From Streptomyces litmocidini (GTDB taxonomy: Bacteria > Actinomycetota > Actinomycetes > Streptomycetales > Streptomycetaceae), in assembly GCF_014649755.1 (NCBI RefSeq), contig NZ_BMTQ01000005.1, forward strand, positions 186,001 through 250,000: a stretch of 64,000 nucleotides of DNA, written 5' to 3'. Made by a program: the position numbers and the translations under genes. The stretch's first letter is position 1. Each line of letters opens with the position of its first letter. Below are positions 6,897-15,251 of the stretch, in pieces. The notes under the pieces were generated by a model that was not told the origin of the DNA, made no database searches, and worked only from the letters and a program-made list of their open reading frames with translations.

Positions 6897-7697
6897 TCAG
6901 ACCCGGTCGCCGGCGTGGCGGCCTCGGCGGTACAGCAGGGCACCGCCGAGGAGCAGTGCGGCGCTCACGGAACCGGCGTAGCCCATGGCGTCCGAACCCG
7001 TGGCGGCCAGCGAGGCCGTGCTCGTCTCGCCCTGCGGCGCGGGGGCCGGGGCGGGCGTCACGGTCTCGGCCCGCGGCCCCGGCACGTTCCGCACGGGGGT
7101 CTGGGGGCGCGGCGTCGGCGTCTCGATCGGCTGCTGGGGCTTGGCCGGCCCGTTCACCGCGGTGTTGCCGATGGCCGGGTTGAGCAGGCCGACCACGTTG
7201 ACCGAGTTGCCGCTGACGTTCACGGGCAGGTCGACGGGCAGCTGGATGCCGTTTCCGGAGAGCACGCCGGGGGACCCCTGGGCGTGGGTCTCGGCGGTGG
7301 AGCCGCCGCCGTTGGAGGCGCCGCCGTGGGAGCCGGTCCAGGAGCCCCCGTGGGAGGAGCCGCCGGCCTGCTCGCCGCCGCGCGGGGTGGCGGGCATGTC
7401 CTTGTGGGAGCCTCCGCCCTTCTCGTCCCCGTAGCCCCCGGTCTCGCGGTCGGCGGAGCGGTTGGCGCAGCTGTTGCCCGCGGCCGGGTTGAGTAGTCCG
7501 ACGACGTTGACCGTGTTGCCGCAGACGTTGACCGGCACGTGCACCGGCAGCTGGATCGTGTTGCCGGAACCGACTCCCGGCGAACCGATCGCGGCGCCCT
7601 CGGCGCCGGCTTCGGCGTGCGCGGCGCCCGCCGAGAGGGCGAGCGCTCCGCCCGTGACCAACAGCGTGGCCAGACCACTTCGGCGAATCTGCCTCAT
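6897..7697 (-). CDS. Long chaplin: two chaplin domains plus sortase signal
   Basis: A 266-residue secreted protein. The signal peptide is MRQIRRSGLATLLVTGG...AHA (about 28 residues). Chaplin domain 1 spans about 36-79 and has the usual Cys pair (C59, C77). A Gly/Ser/His-rich linker follows (about 80-138). Chaplin domain 2 (about 139-182) carries Ser162 and Thr179 in place of the cysteines. A Pro/Thr-rich wall spacer leads to LAATG at 230-234, a membrane helix and an Arg-rich tail, which together form a class-E sortase signal. Long chaplins coat aerial hyphae and spores and anchor short chaplins. ATG 7697 is preferred because AGGAAG precedes it; an ATG 11 codons earlier has no such site. Confidence 0.93.
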   Translation of the reverse strand: MRQIRRSGLATLLVTGGALALSAGAAHAEAGAEGAAIGSPGVGSGNTIQLPVHVPVNVCGNTVNVVGLLNPAAGNSCANRSADRETGGYGDEKGGGSHKDMPATPRGGEQAGGSSHGGSWTGSHGGASNGGGSTAETHAQGSPGVLSGNGIQLPVDLPVNVSGNSVNVVGLLNPAIGNTAVNGPAKPQQPIETPTPRPQTPVRNVPGPRAETVTPAPAPAPQGETSTASLAATGSDAMGYAGSVSAALLLGGALLYRRGRHAGDRV

Positions 7698-7905
7698 GGC
7701 TTCCTGCCTTCCGGATGTGTGCACGGGCAAGTGCCCGTACCGGAATCAACGCGACAAACGCGTGTGCCGGATCCGGCCGTTGACGGGTTTCACTCCATCG
7801 AGTGGGACTCCGTTCGAGTGTCGGGTCAACACCCTTCGACGTTCTTCACCCCCTGCCGAGCCTCTTCGACGCCCGTCCCCACCCGCCGACACCCGCCAAC
7901 GCCCG

Positions 7906-9177
7906 TCAGCGCCCCAGGAGATCGGTGAGGGCGCCCACCGGGTCCGGGTCGGGGGTGCCACGCGGCCACCAGTCCTCGCGGCCGGCGTCCGACTCGTATC
8001 CGTACCACAGGCCGTCACGGCCGAGCCGGAGCTGGAGGGACTCGCCGGAGAGCCGGTTGCGCCAGGGACGGAAGGCGGGGAAGTCGGCGGCGAGCAGGGC
8101 GGGTCTGGCCCGGTCGAACGGACCGGCCGGCGGGTCCCAGGGCTCTTCGAGGACGGCGAGGCCCGCCGCGCCGCCCTGGCGCCAGGCGGCGACGGCACGG
8201 GCGAGCTCCGTGGGGGTGCGGTCGAGGGCGCCCGCCAGGTCGCGGTAGAGCGCGCGCGACGAGGCGGTGAGTCCGGAGCCGGGGTGCGCTGCGGCCAGCC
8301 GGACCGCGTCCTGCCAGGGAGTGAGCGCGGCGACCGGGTCGTGGCCGGTGGCGAGGAAGGCGTGGGCGCGGGCGGCGGCCTCGGTGGCGAGGAGGTCGAG
8401 GGCGAGCGGATCGGGGGCGTCCGGGTCCGGTGGGAAGACCGCCGGGCGGCCGGGCCGGTCCGGGACCGGCAGCTCGGGCGGCAGCGGCGGGAGCCCGGCC
8501 CCGGTGGCCGCGTCGAGCGCGATGCGGGCGGGAACCGTGGGCATCGGCGGGGCCGCGGCACCCGCCTCGGCGGCGCCCCGGGCGGCGTTCCGCCGGGTGA
8601 GCTCGGCGAGGAGCTCCTGCTCCCCGCGGCCGCGCATCAGGAAGAGGACGAACGGGTCCTCGTCGAGGAGGCGGGCGGCCTGGTAGCAGAGGGCGGCGGC
8701 GTGCTTGCAGGGGTAGCCGTCGTCCGGGCAGGAGCAGTCGGGGACGAGGTCGCCCGGCGCGGGCAGCAGCCCGGTGACCGTCTCCAGGGCGTGCGGCACG
8801 TCCTTGTCGAGGAGGGCGGCGATGTGGTCGGGGCGGGCGGCGGCCTCGTCGAGGAACCGCTCCCAGCCGTCGTCGCCGAGGGTCCGCATCCTGATCTCGG
8901 TGCGGTACGGGCGGGGCCGGCTGCCGTGGACGTAGGCGACGACCCGGCCCGGGGTGACCGTGATCGCGTCCACGTGGCCGCGCCCGGCGTACGCCTTGCC
9001 CCGTGCGAGACGGGCCGCGTCGAGGGCGGTGGCCTCCAGGGCGGCCACCCACGCGTTCCCCCACCACGTGGCGGCGAACCGGCCGTCGGGGGCCGAGCGC
9101 GGCGCGACCTGCGGGAAGCTGCGACGGCGGTCGTCGTGCCGGGGGGCGGCGCCCCGGGCGCCCCTTGCGCGGTTCAC
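7906..9177 (-). CDS. SWIM zinc-finger protein paired with SNF2 helicase
   Basis: 423 residues. The SWIM motif is visible at about 147-163 as CSCPDDGYPCKHAAALC (CxC...CxH), expected to bind one zinc and contact DNA or protein. The N-terminal part (FAATWWGNAWVAALE and GRVVAYVHGSRPRPYRTEIRM) is the conserved block found in bacterial SWIM proteins. The C-terminal half is mostly helical and Ala/Leu rich. The GTG start overlaps the stop of the SNF2 gene (GTGA), so the two are made together and probably form one complex. The function of such pairs in bacteria is not established; roles in DNA remodelling or repair are inference. Confidence 0.85.
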   Translation of the reverse strand: MNRARGARGAAPRHDDRRRSFPQVAPRSAPDGRFAATWWGNAWVAALEATALDAARLARGKAYAGRGHVDAITVTPGRVVAYVHGSRPRPYRTEIRMRTLGDDGWERFLDEAAARPDHIAALLDKDVPHALETVTGLLPAPGDLVPDCSCPDDGYPCKHAAALCYQAARLLDEDPFVLFLMRGRGEQELLAELTRRNAARGAAEAGAAAPPMPTVPARIALDAATGAGLPPLPPELPVPDRPGRPAVFPPDPDAPDPLALDLLATEAAARAHAFLATGHDPVAALTPWQDAVRLAAAHPGSGLTASSRALYRDLAGALDRTPTELARAVAAWRQGGAAGLAVLEEPWDPPAGPFDRARPALLAADFPAFRPWRNRLSGESLQLRLGRDGLWYGYESDAGREDWWPRGTPDPDPVGALTDLLGR

Positions 9178-12035
9178 GAGGGCCTCCTCAGGGACACCAG
9201 GTCGGCGAGCTCCCGGTCGGTGAGTTCGGTGAGGGCGGCCTCGCCGGAGCCGAGGACGGCGTCGGCCAGGGCCCGTTTGGCGCGGAGCATCTCGGCGATG
9301 CGGTCCTCGACGGTGCCCTCGGCGACGAGCCGGTGGACCTGCACCGGCTGGGTCTGCCCGATGCGGTAGGCCCGGTCGGTGGCCTGCTCCTCGACGGCCG
9401 GGTTCCACCAGCGGTCGTAATGGACGACGTGGCCGGCCCGGGTGAGGTTGAGGCCGGTGCCCGCGGCCTTCAGGGAGAGCAGGAAGACCGGGACCTCACC
9501 GGCCTGGAAGCGGTCGACCATCCGCTCCCGCTCGGCCACCGGCGTTCCCCCGTGCAGGAGCTGGGCGGGGATGCCCCGCGCGGCCAGGTGGTCGGCGAGG
9601 AGCCGCGCCATCGACACGTACTGGGTGAAGACGAGCACGGACCCGTCCTCCGCGAGGATCGTGTCGAGGAGCTCGTCGAGCAGGGCGAGCTTCCCGGAGC
9701 GACCGGCGAGCCGCGCGGTGCCGCTGCCGCGCGGTGCCTGTTCCCTGAGGTACTGCGCGGGGTGGTTGCAGATCTGCTTGAGGGAGGTCAGCAGGCTCAT
9801 GACGAGGCCCCGGCGGGCCATGCCCTCGGCGCCCTCGATGCGGGCCATGGTCTCGCGGACGACCGCCTCGTAGAGCGAGGCCTGTTCGCGGGTGAGGGCG
9901 ACGGGATGGTCGGACTCCGTCTTCGGCGGGAGTTCGGGGACGATCCCGGGGTCGGACTTGCGGCGGCGCAGCAGGAAGGGGCGCACGAGCCGGGCGAGCC
10001 GCTCGACGGCCTCCTCGTGCTCGACCTCCTCGTGGTTCTCCACGGCCCGGGCGTGGCGGGAGCGGAAGGCCTTGAGCGGGCCGAGGAGCCCGGGGGTGGT
10101 CCAGTCGAGGAGCGCCCAGAGCTCGGAGAGGTTGTTCTCCACGGGGGTGCCGGTGAGGGCGACCCTGGCGGGGGCGGGGATCTCGCGCAGCGCCTTGGCG
10201 GTCGCGGAGAAGGGGTTCTTGACGTGCTGCGCCTCGTCGGCGACGACCATCCCCCACTCCCGCTCGGCGAGCCGGGCGGCGCTGGTGCGCAGGGTGCCGT
10301 AGGTGGTGAGGACGAAGCCGCCCTCGGTGCCGTCGAGGTCCCGGTCCGTGCCGTGGAAGCGCCGGACGGGCACCTCGGGGGCGAACTTACGCACCTCCCG
10401 CTGCCAGTTGCCGAGGAGGGAGGCCGGGCAGACCACGAGGGTGGGGGCGCGGCGGGCGCGGCGCAGGTGGAGGGCGATGAGGGTGACGGTCTTGCCGAGT
10501 CCCATGTCGTCGGCGAGGCAGCCGCCGAGGCCGAGGGAGGTCATCAGGTCCAGCCAGGCGAGGCCGCGGAGCTGGTAGTCGCGCAGGGTGGCGGTGAGGC
10601 CGGGGGGCGCCTGCACGTCCTCGGGGCCGGCCAGGAGCCGGTCGCGGAGCGCGGCGAGGGCTCCGACGGGGACGGCGGGGACGGACTCGCCGTCGACCTC
10701 GGCGGTGCCGGTGAGCGCGGCGGCGAGGGCGTCGACCGGTTGGAGCAGGCCGAGTTCCCGCTTGCGGGCCTTGCGGACGAGGGCGGGGTCGACGACGACC
10801 CACTGGTCGCGGAGGCGCACGATGGGCCGGTGGGTCTCGGCCAGGAGGTCCATCTCGCGCTCGGTGAGCGGATCGCCGTCGAGCGCCAGCTGCCAGTTGA
10901 ACCGCAGGAGTTCCTCGCTGTCGAAGAAGGAGGTGCCGTCGGTGGCGGAGCCCGGCGCGGCGTGCGCGGGACGGACGACGGCGGAGGCGCTGAGGGAGCG
11001 GGCGAGTTCCCGCGGCCAGTGGAGGGCGACCCCGGCGTCGGCGAGGCGGGCGGCGGCCGGCCCGAGCAGTTCGTACAACTCGTCCTCGGAGACGGCGAGG
11101 ACGTCGGGCACGTCCCGCTTCAGGAGACGGGAGAGCGGGGACCAGACGCGGGCGGCCCGGCGCAGGGCGAGGACTGCGTCGATCCGGGCGCGGGGCCCGA
11201 AGTGCTCGCCGTCCCCCGCCCACAGGTCCGCGGCGTCGATGACGAGGGTGGGGTCGGCGAGGCTGTGGACCTGGAGGAGCGCGGCGGCGGCGTGGCGATC
11301 CCCGTCCCCTTCGCCGCCCGGGCCGGCGGTGCCCGTGGTGTCCGTCGCGTCGAAGAGTTCGTACGGTGACAGGTCCAGGCGGAGCGAGACCCGCACCCCG
11401 GCGTCCATCCCGGCCGCCGCCTCGGCGGCCCAGGCACGCGCGCGGGGCAGGTGCTGCGGCGCGCGCGCCGCGAACGGCGCGCCGACCGCGTGGGCGGCGG
11501 CCGGGGTCCGGGGCAGGATGTCGGCGACCGCGTCGAGGAAGGCGCGCACGAGGGCCTCGGGCTCGGGCAGCCGCAGCGGGCCGCGCCCCGGCACCGGCAC
11601 GGCGTACCCCTCGTACGGCAGGGCGGCGGCGACGGCCCGCAGATGGGCGATGTCCTCGGCGTCCAGCGGTCCGGCCCGCCAGGCGTCCAGGTCGTCGGCG
11701 GTCAGTCCGGGCAGCACCCGTCCGCGCGCGGCCAGGTGCAGGGCGTGCAGGGCGGCGGCGCCCCAGCCGGCGGTGGCGGGGTGCGCGGCCGGGTGGTGGC
11801 GGGCCGCGACGAGGTGCGGCAGCGCGGCCTCGACGGGCAGGGTCACGGCGGGCACGGAGCGGCCCCGGGCACCGCTGCCGTGCCGCCGGGCCACGGTCAG
11901 CTCGACCCGCTCCGCCCCGCTCGCCGCCGGGTCCGGCGGCGCGCCGCCGTCGGGGGCCCAGAAGGCGATCCGGCCGTCACGGGGAAGGGCGGCGGGCAGG
12001 AAGACGGCGGCGCTGGTCGTCCAGGTGTGTGCCAC
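9174..12035 (-). CDS. SNF2-family DEAD/DEAH-like ATPase
   Basis: A 953-residue Swi2/Snf2-type DNA translocase. The N-terminal half (1-450) is the SNF2-associated domain of bacterial members. The ATPase core begins near 470 (LRDYQLRGLAWLDLM) with motif I DDMGLGKT at about 505-513, DEAQHVKN (motif II) near 600, LTGTPVENNLSELW, LLRRRKSD, and the C-terminal helicase lobe (LVFTQYVSMARLL, LSLKAAGTGLNLTRA, DRAYRIGQ). Such proteins move along duplex DNA without strand separation. The GTG at 12035 is chosen for the GGGAGGGGAA site before it. It is first in a two-gene unit with the SWIM protein. Confidence 0.92.
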   Translation of the reverse strand: MAHTWTTSAAVFLPAALPRDGRIAFWAPDGGAPPDPAASGAERVELTVARRHGSGARGRSVPAVTLPVEAALPHLVAARHHPAAHPATAGWGAAALHALHLAARGRVLPGLTADDLDAWRAGPLDAEDIAHLRAVAAALPYEGYAVPVPGRGPLRLPEPEALVRAFLDAVADILPRTPAAAHAVGAPFAARAPQHLPRARAWAAEAAAGMDAGVRVSLRLDLSPYELFDATDTTGTAGPGGEGDGDRHAAAALLQVHSLADPTLVIDAADLWAGDGEHFGPRARIDAVLALRRAARVWSPLSRLLKRDVPDVLAVSEDELYELLGPAAARLADAGVALHWPRELARSLSASAVVRPAHAAPGSATDGTSFFDSEELLRFNWQLALDGDPLTEREMDLLAETHRPIVRLRDQWVVVDPALVRKARKRELGLLQPVDALAAALTGTAEVDGESVPAVPVGALAALRDRLLAGPEDVQAPPGLTATLRDYQLRGLAWLDLMTSLGLGGCLADDMGLGKTVTLIALHLRRARRAPTLVVCPASLLGNWQREVRKFAPEVPVRRFHGTDRDLDGTEGGFVLTTYGTLRTSAARLAEREWGMVVADEAQHVKNPFSATAKALREIPAPARVALTGTPVENNLSELWALLDWTTPGLLGPLKAFRSRHARAVENHEEVEHEEAVERLARLVRPFLLRRRKSDPGIVPELPPKTESDHPVALTREQASLYEAVVRETMARIEGAEGMARRGLVMSLLTSLKQICNHPAQYLREQAPRGSGTARLAGRSGKLALLDELLDTILAEDGSVLVFTQYVSMARLLADHLAARGIPAQLLHGGTPVAERERMVDRFQAGEVPVFLLSLKAAGTGLNLTRAGHVVHYDRWWNPAVEEQATDRAYRIGQTQPVQVHRLVAEGTVEDRIAEMLRAKRALADAVLGSGEAALTELTDRELADLVSLRRPS

Positions 12036-12205
12036 GGTTGTGTTCCCCTCCCGCTGTGTGTCGCTCCCCCACTGGACCTCCGACCTTACGGGTGGGGTCT
12101 GACAACGACCGTCGGGCGGTTCCCCCGGGCGGCCCAACAACGGATGACAGCACTGCCCGCCGACGGCATGGTGGCCTGAAACGACACGACAGAAGAGGAT
12201 CCGCC

Positions 12206-12541
12206 ATGTCCGTTCGCCGGCGTCTCACGACCGCCACCGGGGCCGTGCTGCTCACTCTCGCCGTCGCCGGCTGCTCGGGCCTCGGCCGCAGCGCCGTGGG
12301 CACGATCAGGTACGAGACGGAACGCGACCTGGTGGTGACCGTGACCAGCCCGTCGGTGAAGGGCTGCCACCGCCTGGCACCCTCGGGCGTGACCAAGGTC
12401 GAGAACAACTCCCTGAACGACCTCGTGATGTACCGGACCCGCGACTGCCGGGGAGGCAACTCCATCTACGTGCCCAGCAACACCGGCGACACGATCGCCC
12501 CGGACACCTTGCCCTGGCGCAGCTACAGCGTCATCCACTAG
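12206..12541 (+). CDS. Small secreted lipoprotein of unknown function
   Basis: 111 residues with an Arg-rich signal peptide and a lipobox (LAVAGC, lipidated Cys near residue 25). The mature part of about 87 residues has two further cysteines (KGCHRL and TRDCRGG) that could form a disulfide, and is otherwise beta-rich with no recognised motif. Similar small secreted proteins recur in Streptomyces. It is divergent from the SNF2/SWIM unit; an AGAAGAGGA purine run precedes the ATG. Function unknown. Confidence 0.75.
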   Translation: MSVRRRLTTATGAVLLTLAVAGCSGLGRSAVGTIRYETERDLVVTVTSPSVKGCHRLAPSGVTKVENNSLNDLVMYRTRDCRGGNSIYVPSNTGDTIAPDTLPWRSYSVIH

Positions 12542-12633
12542 TCGGTCCCGGCCGCCCGGTAGGCGTTCCGTTTCCCCCGCCCGGGGTACATGCTGGAAGT
12601 GACCTCGGGACTCCTGGGGGAGATGCGACCGTC

Positions 12634-12903
12634 ATGCGATCGGGTAACGAGCCGGCCACCGCGCGCAGTGCCCTGCGGCTGAGGTTCTGGCTGAGCCTGT
12701 GGGGGCTGCTCTGGGCGGCCTTCGGCACGACCGTGTTCTCCCTGGTGGGCCTCCCCGGCTGGGCGGCGGCCTGCGGGGTGCTGTTCCTGGTCGTACTGGT
12801 CGACCTGGCGGTGGTGCTGCGCCACCTCCACCAGGGCGCTCACTGGCAGCCCGGCCGGAGCGTCCCGCCGTACGAACCCGATCGGGGCGGCACGGGACGC
12901 TGA
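12634..12903 (+). CDS. DUF6343 membrane protein
   Basis: 89 residues with two predicted membrane helices (about 20-40, FWLSLWGLLWAAFGTTVFSL, and about 45-63, WAAACGVLFLVVLVDLAVVL) and a conserved cytoplasmic end RHLHQGAHWQPGRSVPPYEPD. This tail matches the DUF6343 family as I recall it, which is confined to actinomycetes. The start follows a GGGGGAGA site. Function is unknown; it is probably a small inner-membrane protein. Confidence 0.75.
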   Translation: MRSGNEPATARSALRLRFWLSLWGLLWAAFGTTVFSLVGLPGWAAACGVLFLVVLVDLAVVLRHLHQGAHWQPGRSVPPYEPDRGGTGR

Positions 12904-12926
12904 CGTCCCGGCTCGACGCGGCCGTC

Positions 12927-13295
12927 TCAGTTCCGCGTGTCGAAGCCCGCGGCCTGGAGGTACTCGGGCTTCGGATCGAGCGCGGCGGCGAGGCGGAAGT
13001 GCCGCGTGGCCTGGGCGGTCTGCCCGGAGCGCTCGAAGGTGCGGGCCAGCGCGAAGTGGGCGAAGGCGTTGTCCGGCTCGCGCTCCAGGACCAGTTCGAA
13101 CTCCAGCTGCGCGGGCCGGAGCTGTGCGGCGGCGAAGAACGCCCGGGCGCGCAGCAGGCGGGCGGCCGTGTTCTCGGGGTGGGCGGCGATGACCGAGTCC
13201 AGCAGCTTCACGGCCCCACGAGGGTCCCGCGCGGCCAGCAGGTGCTCGGCGGCGCGGAAGTCGATGACGTGCGTTTCCGGGTTCCTGTCGGCCAC
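12927..13295 (-). CDS. Tetratricopeptide-repeat protein
   Basis: 122 residues made of about three TPR units: AAEHLLAARDPRGAVKLLDSVIAAHPEN, then ARLLRARAFFAAAQLRPAQLEFELVLEREPDN, then AFAHFALARTFERSGQTAQATRHFRLAAALDPK, each with the W/L-G-A-F-A-P pattern of the fold. Such short TPR proteins act as protein-protein adaptors. The GTG start is preceded by GGGAAGGA. A small stem-loop (TCCGGTG/CACCGGA, 13315-13334) lies in the leader. The gene stands alone; coaE starts a separate minus-strand stretch downstream of it. The partner is unknown. Confidence 0.85.
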   Translation of the reverse strand: MADRNPETHVIDFRAAEHLLAARDPRGAVKLLDSVIAAHPENTAARLLRARAFFAAAQLRPAQLEFELVLEREPDNAFAHFALARTFERSGQTAQATRHFRLAAALDPKPEYLQAAGFDTRN

Positions 13296-13457
13296 GATGG
13301 AATCCTTCCCTCGATCCGGTGGTTGAACACCGGACCCCGCGGCCGCATTCCGTCGAACGACGTCCCAGGGGCCGCCTCTCGGACCGTGCCGGGTCCGCGG
13401 GTCCTGATCGCGATCTCGGTCCGAAAGGCTCGCGGGGCCTGCTCGACCGGACGGGGC

Positions 13458-14066
13458 CTACGCCCCGGCGGCCTTCGCGCGGCGCTCCAGCTCGTCCCAG
13501 ACCTTCCGCACCTGGGGTTCGAGCGCGTCGAGCGGTCCGTCGTTGTCGATCACGAGGTCGGCGACGGCCAGTCGCCGCGCGCGCGTGGCCTGGGCCGCCA
13601 TCCGGGCCTCGGCCTCGGCCGCGGCCATGCCGCGGAGGCGTACCAGTCGGTCGAGCTGGGTCTCCGGGGAGGCGTCCACGACCACGACCAGGTCGTACAG
13701 CGGCGCGAGCCCGTTCTCGGTGAGCAGCGGTACGTCGTGGACGACGACGTCCCCGGCGCCGGCGCGGCTCTCCAGCTCCGCCGACCGGGCCCCGACCAGG
13801 GGGTGGACGATGGCGTTGAGGGTGGCGAGGCGGTCCGCGTCGGAGAACACGATGGAGCCGAGTCTGGGCCGGTCCAGCGTCCCCTCCTCGGTGAGGACGT
13901 CGTCCCCGAAGGCCGCGACGACGGCCGCGAGCCCCGGGGTCCCGGGCTCGACGACCTCGCGCGCGATGCGGTCCGCGTCGATCAGTACGGCTCCGTACGA
14001 GACGAGCAGCCGCGACACTTCGCTCTTGCCGGCGCCGATCCCGCCGGTCAGGCCCACCTTCAGCAT
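13458..14066 (-). CDS. coaE: Dephospho-CoA kinase
   Basis: A 202-residue P-loop kinase catalysing the last step of coenzyme A synthesis: ATP plus dephospho-CoA to CoA plus ADP. Walker A GGIGAGKS is at residues 8-15. The CoA-binding and lid features are visible ([17 protein letters not shown], then [12 protein letters not shown] and the [17 protein letters not shown] segment). Length and motif order are standard for bacterial CoaE. It follows the PAC2 gene and rpsA on the same strand, the order I recall for this chromosomal core segment in Streptomyces. Confidence 0.95.
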   Translation of the reverse strand: MLKVGLTGGIGAGKSEVSRLLVSYGAVLIDADRIAREVVEPGTPGLAAVVAAFGDDVLTEEGTLDRPRLGSIVFSDADRLATLNAIVHPLVGARSAELESRAGAGDVVVHDVPLLTENGLAPLYDLVVVVDASPETQLDRLVRLRGMAAAEAEARMAAQATRARRLAVADLVIDNDGPLDALEPQVRKVWDELERRAKAAGA

Positions 14067-14097
14067 GAGCGGCAGCTTAGGGCCTGCCCCGACGGGG

Positions 14098-15036
14098 TCA
14101 GGAGTCGCCCTCCCGCTCCGCGAGGAAGCGCTCGAACTCCCGGCCCAGCTCGTCGGCCGAGGGCAGTTCGACCGGCTCGGCGACGAGGCTGCCGCGCGTC
14201 TCGGCGCCTGCCGCCGCGTCGTACTGGTGCTCCAGGCCCTGCACGAGCGCGACCAGCTCCTCGTCGCCCTCGCCGATCTGGCGGTCGATCTCGGTCTGGG
14301 TGCGGCGGGCCTCGGTCCGCAGGGAGTGGGCGACGCCCGGGAGGACGAGGCCGGTGGCGGCGGTGACGGCCTCCAGGGCGGTCAGGGCCGCGTCCGGGTA
14401 CGGGGACCGGGCCACGTAGTGCGGGACGTGGGCGGCGACGCCGAGGGTGTCGTGGCCGGCTTCGGTGAGCCGGTACTCGACGAGGGACTCGGCGCTGCCG
14501 GGGACCTGGGCCTCGTCGAAGGGGCTGCGGTGGCCCGGCATGAGGTCGGTGCGGCTGCCGTGCGGGGTGAGGCCGACCGGGCGGGTGTGCGGGACGCCCA
14601 TGGGGATGCCGTGGAAGTTGACGGAGAGGCGCACCCCGAGGCGCTCGACGATCTGCCGGACGGCGACGGCGAAACGCTCCCATTCCACGTCCGGCTCCGG
14701 GCCGGAGAGGACGAGGAAGGGGGCGCCGGTGGCGTCCTGGACGAGACGGACCTCGATGGACGGCGTCTCGTACGCGGTCCAGCGGTCGCGCCGGAAGGTC
14801 AGCAGGGGGCGGCGGGCCCGGTAGTCCACGAGCCGGTCGTGGTCGAAGCGGGCCACCAGCTGGTGGGGAAGGGTGTCGAGCAGCCGGTCGATGATCTGCT
14901 CACCGGTCTCGCCCGCGTCGATGTAGCCGTCGAAGTGGTACAGCATGACCAGCCCGGCCGACTCCTGCGCCAGGGCCAGGTCGACGACGGCCACGCCCTT
15001 CGGGTCCCATTCGTACAAATCCTGGGGATCAAGCAC
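14098..15036 (-). CDS. PAC2-family protein (proteasome-assembly-chaperone fold)
   Basis: 312 residues of the PAC2/DUF75 family. Landmarks are [20 protein letters not shown] near the start, [17 protein letters not shown], and [21 protein letters not shown] text in the middle, followed by [16 protein letters not shown]. The C-terminal quarter is charged and helical. Actinobacterial homologues lie near proteasome and core genes; whether they assist proteasome assembly is not proven. The GTG at 15036 (protein [10 protein letters not shown]) is selected because GAGGAG sits 8 nt upstream. The longer reading to 15084 has no such site and would run into the leader. Confidence 0.85.
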   Translation of the reverse strand: MLDPQDLYEWDPKGVAVVDLALAQESAGLVMLYHFDGYIDAGETGEQIIDRLLDTLPHQLVARFDHDRLVDYRARRPLLTFRRDRWTAYETPSIEVRLVQDATGAPFLVLSGPEPDVEWERFAVAVRQIVERLGVRLSVNFHGIPMGVPHTRPVGLTPHGSRTDLMPGHRSPFDEAQVPGSAESLVEYRLTEAGHDTLGVAAHVPHYVARSPYPDAALTALEAVTAATGLVLPGVAHSLRTEARRTQTEIDRQIGEGDEELVALVQGLEHQYDAAAGAETRGSLVAEPVELPSADELGREFERFLAEREGDS

Positions 15037-15180
15037 GATTACCGCTCCTCCTCGTGTTCTCTCTGGAAACGCCTTACGCGGCACGGCAATTCCCGGTGCG
15101 GCGATCTTCCGCCTGCGGAACTCGGCGGCGCCGGCGGCTGCCGGACGGGAGCGGTTCGGCCGAGCTTCCCGGGAGAACGA

Positions 15181-15216
15181 CCGAGGCCCGCTCCCCCGAA
15201 GGGGAGCGGGCCTCGG
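15181..15216 (-). terminator. rpsA transcription terminator
   Basis: Perfect 16-bp stem CCGAGGCCCGCTCCCC with GGGGAGCGGGCCTCGG around a CGAA tetraloop (UUCG on the minus-strand RNA), starting 36 bp past the rpsA stop. It is one of the strongest hairpins in the window. It would also stop read-through into the PAC2 gene. Confidence 0.9.
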
Positions 15217-15251
15217 ATTCGCTAGCGGCTAGCGCTCAGCGGAGAGCCTGT

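Noticed and set aside
7731..7905. Possible BldN-type promoter for the chaplin (CGTTGA on the minus strand)
   Set aside because: The -10-like CGTTGA is present, but no CGTAAC-like -35 lies at the required 16-bp distance.
9003..11369. 788-codon plus-strand frame opposite the SNF2 gene
   Set aside because: Low-complexity shadow frame; every SNF2 helicase motif is on the other strand.
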